DNA of 64,000 nucleotides from Glandiceps talaboti. Lineage: Eukaryota > Hemichordata > Enteropneusta > Spengelidae. Position 1 is the first letter of the stretch. Every line of letters starts with the position of its first letter. Below the pieces are notes generated by a model that was not told the origin of the DNA, did no database searches, and saw only the letters and a list, made by a program, of their open reading frames with translations. Below, piece by piece: positions 1 to 13,000 of this stretch. Where the stretch lies: NCBI RefSeq assembly GCF_964340395.1, contig NC_135552.1, positions 1,557,001 through 1,621,000 on the forward strand, given 5' to 3'. The position numbers were made by a program, and so were the translations under genes.

Positions 1-372
1 CAAATATGCAAGAATAACACGTTAACGCGACCTCTAGTATGTACTGAATTATATTGAAATTGAAGTATACATTCTTAAGATATAGCCTAATTACCAAAAA
101 TAAATTATGCAAATTATTCATTAACCCTGTAAGGTACATCAACAAATTTTATAGGGCAAATGTATGTTATGTTTAACGAATACTAAATTATATTGAAATT
201 GAGGTATGCAGACTTGAGATATTGCTTAATTAGTTGATTTCATTGATATGCAAATTTCCCTAATTAACACAAACAGATCTCACTCAAAAACTAATCAGCT
301 CTAGCCATTACCCCAAAAATTATATGTACTAAATTTCATTTTAATTGAGCCAGCCATTTTTAAGAAAATGAT

Positions 373-404
<32 letters not shown>

Positions 405-500
405 CACACACACAGACACACACACACACACACACACACACGGACATTTGACATACACAGACAGACATCCCCCTTTTAATACCTCCCGTACCCTTACTAA
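1..500 (-). repeat. Repeat family B copy
   Basis: Contains ATATTGAAATTGAAGTAT, CTTAAGATATAGCCTAATTA and GATCTCACTCAAAAACTAAT, then an ACAG/CA microsatellite (366-442) and CCCCCTTTTAATACCTCCCG. The same order, inverted, is at 51284-51960, and a third partial copy is at 54960-55290. Family B has the same plan as family A (microsatellite near one end, low-complexity body) and may be another Helentron-like family. Confidence 0.5.
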
Positions 501-639
501 TTACTACATTTGTCTGTTTACTACATAAGAAATATTTTTCTAAACTTCATATATGTAGTGTTCCAGTCAAACTGCCTTTTGATCTCAGATGAACAGAGAA
601 TACATGTTCTAGCAATTGCAATCACATTTTTTTTAATTC

Positions 640-2100
<1,461 letters not shown>

Positions 2101-2171
2101 AAGAACTGTAATATATGTAACTTTCAATAACAAGGTACCTTTAATATATAGTATAGCTGTATTAAACTCAC

Positions 2172-4017
2172 CCTCTGGAACCGAGTGTAATAGTTTCTGA
2201 TAGCTTCATGATTGAATGGAATATCATAAAGCTTGCGACGTTCTTTACCATCAATCCTGTTAGCAAACTGAATACTTTCTGGACCAATAAGGGGTTTACC
2301 AAATTCAAAGAGTTCAGCTGTAAAATAAATACAAAACATTATACAATGTGTAAGCCAAGTTGTTCACATTCCAGCAGAAAAAATTGAATTTATACCCCAT
2401 TAATCATCCTATATCAAGAAAACATGCATGAATGTTATTGTCAAAGTTTCCTTGTTATATGACTTGAAGTTCAGCCATCTGATTCCGTTCATACAACTAC
2501 AACTACAACTACATGTATGGGTCCATACAATGAACTTTAAAATCTTACTGATAGTTATAGGTCAAGTCAGAGACCATTAACTGAGAATAATCAGACACTA
2601 GGACTTGTCCTGTAAAGAAGTTATACTTAAAATTCTATGTCATTGAGTTTTTAGGTTTTCACCAGATAGTCAACCTTGTTATCCATAGCTCTGTTATGTA
2701 ACATCTTACCCATTATCATGTTAATTACAAAATTCACTATGGAAAACCCATCCTGCATATTTCGGCCAAATATAACCTGATGTTTTCCCGAAAAGGTCAG
2801 TGTGAAATCCATTAATCTGGCAAAGACTTGTACTGTAACAAAGTTACAGTCCTAATCCACACAGTATTTCTGGTTTTACCCACCCATAGCTCTGTTGCTA
2901 ACCCTGGTGCAGATAAGGTTTGTCATGTCAATGAACAAATTCTATATGGACACCTGCTTTCTGCACAAGTCACTTTGTAGTGAAGTGGTTATACAGCATG
3001 GCTGTGGATAGATAGGTACAGGCTAGAGGTACTGTGTTCGAGACCCACCAAGATACGGGTGATTTGGCTGTAACTATGGGAACAGTCTTGCTGCTGGGCA
3101 TTTTTGAATACATTTTTATGTTTATCAAGTGGTTTATATATGAATCCCTGTTGCTATCTTTGCAATACACACCATCAATTGGCTGTTGCTATGGCCATGG
3201 TCTTGTTGCTAGGCATATTTGCCTAACTTTTTTGAATGATTATTCACTTGCCCACCCATTCTGGTCATTATCTTTGCAATAGACATCCTCGCTTGGCAGT
3301 TACTGAGTGTGGCCTTGTTGCTCGGTACATTTGCATATATTTTTTTTTTTTTAAATTTCTCTTGCCCACCAGTATGTTATCTTTCTAATATACATTATAA
3401 CAATTGCTAAGATTGTGAAAGTTTGTAGGGCCAATTGTGTCAAAATATTTGAACAATATCTGCAGAATAAAGACCCCCATCAAATGTCAGCCCCACCCAT
3501 TCACCATGCAGTTTTTGAGATGTAAGTTTTTGACCAAATTTGAGATATTTAGATGTAATTTGCATATTGCTGATGGGATCATCATGACGTGAATACATTT
3601 TCATTCACACACCCTAAACACATCCCCATTAATTTTTCAGCTTAATCTGCTCAGTAGTTTTGGAATTATAGATTTTGACCTAAAGACACATTTTGAGACC
3701 TAATTTGCATATCACTGACAAAATCACTACATCATGAGCAATTCTTCATCTGTACACCCCAATGAACATTACTAACAAATTTCAGACAAATCTGTCCAAT
3801 AGTATTGGAGTTTAAGTTTTTTGACCAAAAATTATATTTATTGACCCAGAATGCACTTCTCTGACGTGATCATTTTCAATAGAACATTTTTCTATCTACA
3901 CACCCTATGTAGCCATTCAACAAATTTCTGAATTCATTTGGATGAACAAAGATTATTATTATTACTACACACATACTTACATACATCCATTCATCCATCC
4001 ATACATATGCATGCATG

Positions 4018-4061
<44 letters not shown>

Positions 4062-7000
4062 TGTACATGTGTACGTATGCACGTACATACACACAGACAG
4101 ATGTACATGTGTACATATGCATGTATATACACACAGACAGACAGATGTACATGTGTACGTATGCACGTATATACACAGACAGACAGACAGATGTACATGT
4201 GTACGTATGCACGTACATACACACAGACAGACAGACAGATGTACATGTGTACGTATGCACGTATATACACAGACAGATAGACAGATGTACATGTGTACGT
4301 ATGCACGTACATACACAGACAGACAGACAGATGTACATGTGTACGTATGCACGTATATACACACAGACAGACAGACAGATGTACATGTGTACGTATGCAC
4401 GTACATACACACAGACAGACAGACAGATGTACATGTGTACATATGCATGTATATACACACAGACATAGAGACAGATGTACATGTGTACGTATGCACGTAC
4501 ATACACACAGACAGACAGACAGATGTACATGTGTACGTATGCACGTATATACACACAGACAGACAGATGTACATGTGTACGTATGCACGTACATACACAC
4601 AGACAGACAGACAGACATACATACATAAAATGATAGACATTTCACCATGTCTATGAAACTACTGAACCTCAGCTTAGTTGTGCTAAAAAATAGGAAAAGA
4701 GGTATATAATGTAAAATATTTAAACATACGTGGTCTATCAAATATCTTGAGGTGATCTTTCCAGGCTTCAGGTGATGCAAAGCTGACATAATAGTGCCTA
4801 CCATACCAGAATGATGCCACTGGACCATATCTGGAATGTAACTTCACCAAGAATTCATGGAAAGAGCCGGCAGCAGTTATATTAGTAAGGTTTCCATCAC
4901 TGCAAAAACAGAAATAATGTATAAAATATATGCTTGAATATGTGTGTAAGCTTCTAGTACACATCTTTACCAAAGATGTGTATGTTTACCAATTACCTTT
5001 TGCTCAACATGCTTCTCATGCATTTAATTTACTATAGGTGCACATGAAAATAAGTTGACCTTCTTGTTCCATTTTGACCCTCAATAGCATGAGGTGAAAC
5101 GGTATTTATAGGTACCACAAATTGATTTACATTTCACAAACAAGTATACACAATGTCATGCTTTCCTATTCATTTAACTCTGTATTTGTATGGGATACAT
5201 GAAATGAAGGCTAATAGCATAATTTGTCTAAAATTCAAAATTATTAATCTGTTTTATAGAACTGTTCCGTTACATATAATCTAAATCAAATACATAATAT
5301 GTATCTTCTGCAACAAAATACATGTAAGAAAACATCTTGAATTGCCAAGTAGTGGACCTGTAAGCTGTGCCATGTAGTGGACCTGTAAGCTATGCCATGT
5401 AGTGGACCTTTAAGCTATGCCATGTAGTGGACCTGTAAGCTGTGCCATGTAGTGGACCTGTAAGCTGTGCCATGTAGTGGACCTGTAAGCTGTGCCATGT
5501 AGTGGACCTGTAAGCTGTGCCATGTAGTGGACCTGTAAGTGTAAGCTGTGCCATGTAGTGAACCGGTAAGCTGTGCCATGTAGTGAACCGGTAAGCTGTG
5601 CCATGCAGTGGACCTGTAAGCTGTGCCATGTAGTGGACCTGTAAGTTGTGTCATGTAGTGGACCTGTAAGTGTAAGCTGTGTCATGCAGTGGACCTGTAA
5701 GCTGTGCCATGTAGTGAACCTGTAAGCTGTGCCGTGCAGTGAACCGGTTTAAGCTGTGCCATGTAGTGGACCTGTAAGCTGTGTCATGTAATGGATCTAT
5801 AGGCTGTGTCATGTAGTGGACCTATCAGCTGTGCCATGTATGTAGTGGACCTGTAACAGTGTAAGATGTGCCATGTAGTGAGCCTGTAAGTTGTGCCATG
5901 TAATGGACCTGTAAGCTGTGCCATGTAGTGGGCCTGTAAGCTGTGCCATGTAGTGAACCGGTAAGTGTAAGCTGTGCCATGTAGTGGACCTGTAAGATGT
6001 GCCATGTAGTGAACCGGTAAGCTGTGTCATGTAGTGGACCTGTAAGCTGTGTCATGTAATGGATCTATAGGCTGTGTCATGTAGTGGACCTATCAGCTGT
6101 GCCATGTATGTAGTGGACCTGTAACAGTGGAAGATGTGCCATGTAGTGAGCCTGTAAGTTGCGCCATGTAGTGGACCTGTAAGATGTGCCATGTAGTGAG
6201 CCTGTAAGCTGTGCCATGTAGTGGACCTGTAAGATGTGCCATGTAGTGAACCTGTAAGATGTGCCATGTAGTGAACCGGTAAGTGGAAGCTGTGCCATGT
6301 AGTGGACCTGTAAGTGGAAGCTGTGCCATGTAGTGGACCTGTAAGTGGAAGCTGTGCCATGTAGTGTTTCTATCAGCTGTGCCATGTAGTGAACTGGTAA
6401 GTTTTACCATGTAGTGGGCCTGTAAGCTGTGCCATGTAGTGGACATGTAAGCTGTGCCATGTAGTGGACCTGTAAGATGTGCCATGTAGTGAACCGGTAA
6501 GCTGTGTCATGTAGTGGACCTGTAAGTGTAAGCTGTGCCATGTAGTGGACCTGTAAGTGGAAGCTGTGCCATGTAGTGTTTCTATCAGCTGTGCCATGTA
6601 GTGAACTGGTAAGTTTTACCATGTAGTGGGCCTGTAAGCTGTGCCATGTAGTGGACATGTAAGCTGTGCCATGTAGTGGACCTGTAAGCTGTGCCGTGTA
6701 GTGGGCCTGTAAGTGTAAGCCGTGCCACGTTGTGGACCTGTAAGCTGTGCCATGTAGTGGACCTGTAAGCTGTGCCATGTAGTGGACCTGTAAGTGTAAG
6801 CTGTGCCATGTAGTGGACCTGTAAGTGTAAGCTGTGCCATGTAGTGGGCCTGTAAGTGTAAGCTGTGTCATGTAGTGGACCTGTAAGCTATGCCATGTAG
6901 TGGACCTGTAAGCTGTGCCATGTAGTGGACCTGTAAGCTGTGCCATGTAGTGGACCTGTAAGTGTAAGCTGTGCCATGTAGTGGACCTGTAAGCTGTGCC

Positions 7001-10000
7001 ATGTAGTGGACCTGTAAGTGTAAGCTGTGCCATGTAGTGGACCTGTAAGCTGTGCCATGTAGTGGACCTGTAAGTGTAAGCTATGCCATGTAGTGGACCT
7101 GTAAGCTGTGCCATGTAGTGGACCTGTAAGTGTAAGCTGTGCCATGTAGTGGACCTGTAAGCTATGCCATGTAGTGGACCTGTAAGCTGTGCCATGTAGT
7201 GGATCTGTAAGCTGTGCCATGTAGTGGACCGGTAAGTTGTGCCATGTAGGGGACCTGTAAGTGTAAGCTGTGTCATGTAGTGGACCTGTCCTGTGAGTGT
7301 ACGCTGTTTCATGTAGTGGATGTGTAAGCTGTGCCATATGTGTCATGTGATGGACTTGTAAGCTGTTCCATATAGTGGACCTGTAAGCTGTGTCATGTAA
7401 TGGACCTGTAAACTGTGCCATGTGTCATGTAGTGGACCTGTAAGCTGTGCCATGTTTCATGTAATGGACCTGCAACCTGTGCCATGTGCCTTGTAATGGG
7501 CCTGTAAGCTGTGCCATGTGTCATGTAGTGGACCTGTAAGCTTTGTCATGTGTCATGTGGTGGACCTGTAAGTGTAAGCTGTGCCTTGTGTCATGTAATC
7601 GATCTGTAACCTGTGTCATGTGTCATGTAGTGGACCTGTAACCTGTGCCATGTGTCATGTGGTATATCTGTAAGTGTAAGCTGTGCCTTGTAATGGGCCC
7701 ATGTAACAAAGAATTCAAAATCGGAACAGTTGCGGGGCAAAGTGCTAGATCTAGCACTTCGCCATTTTTTGACAAAGTGCTAGATCTAGCACTTTAGCGA
7801 AAACTGACGAAGTGCTAGATCTAGCACTTTGTCAAAAAGTGGCGAAGTGCTAGATCTAGCACTTCAACAAAGAGTGGCAAAGTGCTAGGTCATCGGTAAA
7901 TATGTCATGTTATACCGGTAATGGGCATGTTATTACTCTCAGTGTAAAATGTTACTTCCCGTGTTAACGACCTTAGAGTTTGATTTTCCGTATGTTTTGC
8001 CAATGCACAAACAAGTTTCTACTTCGTAATTTTCAGTAACGTTCAGTTTTGTATTTTTTCGATGTTCTATGCGGCGAAAACTACAGCACGTGGTCGTTTC
8101 CCTTCCACGTTTCGTAATCCTTACAACGGCTTGACACCACTACCAACAACCGCAGACTGCCATTTTGACAGCTGTCACGTCAAACTTAGTAACGCACTCC
8201 CTCGAAACTACGAACATTTTGTTCGGCGTGCGTCACAGACTTCAACTATAGCACGTAGTCATTTCGTCGGAACCACGTTTCGTACTCCGTAGTTGACAAC
8301 GGCGTGACACCACACAGTCGAAACTTCGAAGATTTCAGGAAGTAGAAACATTTAGTTCGGCGTGTGTCACAGACTTCATACTGCAGATTTAATGGCAGTG
8401 ACATTTGTAACATTGCATGACAAAGAAATAATATAAAGGAAAACTAAATTTCTTGGTGTGTGTGTGTGGGGGGGGGGGGGGTTAGTGTGCCTAGATGCGA
8501 GAGCGAAGATTTTTCTTGATCGTTGAACACGAAAATAAAGTCTGGGTGTAAGTTTAAATCATGTTCACTATATTTCTATTGAATAGATTCACTTCTTTCA
8601 GTATTATCAGATCGTTTATAGATGACAAAAAATATTGCTATCGAAAACGTAAGTGCGAAAACATATTCGTGTGAACAATTTTAATTTGAGCCCTTCATTG
8701 CTGTAAATATTTTGATAGAAATCTATAAATAACCTGTCACTACTGTTTTGTAAATTCCATGTACTTGGTACTGCCAACTTCTTGACTGAAAACAACGACA
8801 ATAAATAATCCATGACTTCGCCAGATCTCAAGTAAACCATCACATTACTGTTTACTGAATTTTTTTGCATTCCTAGAGACAATCACCAACTTCAATATCG
8901 TCCCTTATGTAATTCCTGGTCGCTCAGAAATTATACTCCAATGTGGGATAAAGATTTCAGTGATTTTCAAATTTATTTCAAGACGTTATATCTTTCCCGC
9001 TCTAAAATAGACATGGTATAAGAAATACTGAGTGGCTAGTCCTTGTTTACAGAGTAGATTGCAGATTCTGAAGTACAGTCCCGCCCACAGGCACTAGTTT
9101 CCCGAGATATGTATCAGAATGTTTCTATCATAATACAATACAGTGTCGATAATATCGATGGTATTGACGTGTTTTAGCCAATTGTATATGAAAGGGGTAA
9201 AATAATAACACTTGTTTCTGTGATCGCGCAAGTCCATCCAAGGTATTGACAAGGCATGTTTGTAACAGAACACACAACCCCCAGACACAACCGTACGTAC
9301 GGCAACGTGAAGTTTCAACCGGCCGTTTTACTCGGCAAACATTTAACAAACTTCAGATAAATCGTGTCGTTGTTACAATCGGCCAAAGATAAGTTTTGGA
9401 GTCGATCGTGCGCCACACGACCATGTACACGGACTACTGACATGGCGCATGTATGTGACATTTATCGACCACGTTATATCAAGCCGTTGGAGGCGCTTCG
9501 TTGTTTACAGTCCCGCACTTCGTTGTTTTCTGGCGAAGTGCTAGATCTAGCACTTCGGCGAAAACTGACGAAGTGCTAGATCTAGCACTTTGTCAAAAAG
9601 TGGCGAAGTGCTAGATCTAGCACTTTGCCCCGCAACTGTTCAATTTTGGACCATTTAGCTACCTCATGGGCCTGTAAGCTGTGCCATGTGTCATGTAGTG
9701 GACCTGTAAGCTGTGTCATGTGTCATGTGGTGGATCTGTAAGTGTAAGCTGTGCCTTGTGTCATGTAGTGGACCTGTAAGCTGTGTCATGTGTCATGTAA
9801 TGGACCTGTAAGCTGTGCCATGTGTCATGTGGTGGACCTGTAAGCTGTGTCATGTAATGGACCTGTAAGCTGTGTCATGTGTCATGTAATGGACCTGTAA
9901 GCTGTGCCATGTGTCATGTAGTGGACCTGTAACCTGTGCCATATGTCATGTGGTGGTCCTGTGAACTGTGCTATGTGTTGGACTTGTACATTGTAACAAT

Positions 10001-13000
10001 GTAAGCTGTGCCATGTAATGGACCTGAAAGCTGTGGCATGTAGTGGACCTGGACCTAAGCTGCGCCATGTAATGGACCTGCATGCAGTGCCATCATATAG
10101 TAGACCTAAAAGCTTTGCCATATAGCGATCCTGTAAGCTGTGTCATGTAGTGGACCTGTAAGCTGTGCCATGTAGTGGACCTGTAAGCTGTGCCATGTAG
10201 TGAACCGGTAAGTGTAAGCTGTGCCATGTAGTAGACCTAAAAGCTGTGCCATGTAGTGGACCTGTGAGTTGTGCCATGTAGTGGACCTGAAAGCTGTGCC
10301 ATGTAGTGGACCTGTGAGTTGTGCCATGTGTCATGTGGTGGACCTGTGAGCTGTGCTATGTGTTGGATTTGTAAGCTGTGCTACATAATGGACCTGCAAG
10401 CTGTGCCATATCAATTTAGCTGTACGTCATGTATTTTTTTGTACATTGAAAGTTAACAAAACAGTAAAACTTTAAAATAGTTCCCGCTATGATTGGGTTT
10501 TAAGGAACTGGCAGTTTATGTTGTCATTTTCAAACCTGGTTAATGTTGTTTGGCCTCATATGGTTGATTTTGATATCACTACTCTGATCATGCAACAACA
10601 CTTGTGAACCTAAATCAAACAGACTTAGATATGTTGTGTCTGCTCGTTGGACATGGAACATTGCAGCCATATTGGATCGTATCACAACGAAAATGAATAT
10701 GCACATGTATGTCATAGAACACTGTGCTAATACCAGCTTTGAATGAGATCTGTTCAAGCATGTCTGAGTTATGGCTTTGGACAGGGAAAATTCGCAAACA
10801 AAATGGCTGCTAGGTGGCCATATTGGATCGTATCATGAAACAAATTGACGTGCATATGTATGCCATAGTATGTTGCCCCTGTACCAAGTTTTAAAAAATC
10901 GGTCCAGGCATCTCCAAGAAACGGCTCTGGACAGACGCACGGGCGCACGGACGGACGGAACCCAATCAATAAGTCCCCGTCCGGACTTTGTCCGGCGGGG
11001 ACTAATAATGAACGAACATATATGTACATGAATCAAGTGACAGATGCCGATGAATTGAATACATATAATAAATACAAGGCCTGAATGGATTAAAAAAATG
11101 AGATGATCTCATATGAAAAATTAATTCTGACCTTGAGTCAGTCTTAGCCATTCCTGGTATTCCAGTCACAGCTTTCATTTCTTCTTCATTTGCACCATCA
11201 CTCTGAAGAACCAAAATATATTAATGAAAGCTAATGAATGAGAAGGTTCTAGTTCAATTACTCCACTTAATGTCACATCATATAATTATATGTATTGTGG
11301 TTGTCTTGGCTCTCTCTATATAATTATATGTATTGTGCTTGTCTTGGCTCTCTCTATATAATTATATGTATTGTGCTTGTCTTGGCTCTCTCTCTATATA
11401 ATTATATGTATTGTGCTTGTCTTGGCTCTCTCTATAATTATATGTATTGTGCTTGTCTTGGCTCTCTATATAATTATATGTATTGTGCTTGTCTTGGCTC
11501 TCTATATATAATTATATGTATTGTGCTTGTCTTGGCTCTCTCTATATAATTATATGTATTGTGCTTGTCTTGGCTCTCTCTCTATAATTATATGTATTGT
11601 GCTTGTCTTGGCTCTCTATATATAATTATATGTATTGTGCTTGTCTTGGCTCTCTATATATAATTATATGTATTGTGCTTGTCTTGGCTCTCTCTATATA
11701 ATTATATGTATTGTGCTTGTCTTGGCTCTCTCTATATAATTATATGTATTGTGCTTGTCTTGGCTCTCTCTATATAATTATATGTATTGTGCTTGTCTTG
11801 GCTCTCTCTATATAATTATATGTATTGTGCTTGTCTTGGCTTTCTCTATATAATTATATGTATTGTGCTTGTCTTGGCTCTCTCTCTATATAATTATATG
11901 TATTGTGCTTGTCTTGGCTCTCTATATATAATTATATGTATTGTGCTTGTCTTGGCTCTCTCTATATAATTATATGTATTGTGCTTGTCTTGGCTCTCTC
12001 TCTATATAATTATATGTATTGTGCTTGTCTTGGCTCTCTCTATATATAATTATATGTATTGTGCTTGTCTTGGCTCTCTATATATAATTATATGTATTGT
12101 GCTTGTCTTGGCTCTCTCTATATATAATTATATGTATTGTGCTTGTCTTGACTCTCTCTCTATATAATTATATGTATTGTGCTTGTCTTGGCTCTCTATA
12201 TAATTATATGTATTGTGCTTGTCTTGGCTCTCTATATAATTATATGTATTGTGCTTGTCTTGGCTCTCTCTCTATATAATTATATGTATTGTGCTTGTCT
12301 TGGCTCTCTCTCTATATAATTATATGTATTGTGCTTGTCTTGGCTCTCTCTATATATAATTATATGTATTGTGCTTGTCTTGGCTCTCTATATATAATTA
12401 TATGTATTGTGCTTGTCTTGGCTCTCTCTATATATAATTATATGTATTGTGCTTGTCTTGGCTCTCTCTCTATATAATTATATGTATTGTGCTTGTCTTG
12501 GCTCTCTATATAATTATATGTATTGTGCTTGTCTTGGCTCTCTATATAATTATATGTATTGTGCTTGTCTTGGCTCTCTCTCTATATAATTATATGTATT
12601 GTGCTTGTCTTGGCTCTCTCTCTATATAATTATATGTATTGTGCTTGTCTTGGCTCTCTCTCTATATAATTATATGTATTGTGCTTGTCTTGGCTCTCTC
12701 TATATATAATTATATGTATTGTGCTTGTCTTGGCTCTCTATATATAATTATATGCATTGTGCTTGTCTTGGCTCTCTCTATATAATTATATGTATTGTGC
12801 TTGTCTTGGCTCTCTATATATAATTATATGCATTGTGCTTGTCTTGGCTCTCTATATATAATTATATGTATTGTGCTTGTCTTGGCTCTCTATATATAAT
12901 TATATGTATTGTGCTTGTCTTGGCTCTCTCTCTATACAATTATATGTATTGTGCTTGTCTTGGCTCTCTCTCTATATAATTATATGTATTGTGCTTGTCT

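Noticed and set aside
3876-4828. Cys/Val/Ser-rich ORFs on both strands
   Set aside because: Open in several frames at once because of the AGAC/TGTACATG minisatellite; low-complexity artefact.
5390-7421. ORFs repeating HYMAQLTGPLHGTAYRST
   Set aside because: Translation of the 25-bp satellite in all three frames; not proteins.
8062-8292. 76-codon ORF inside the palindrome-ended transposon
   Set aside because: Encoded by internal repeats (ACGTTTCGTA, GGCGTGACACCAC) and shows no transposase motif.
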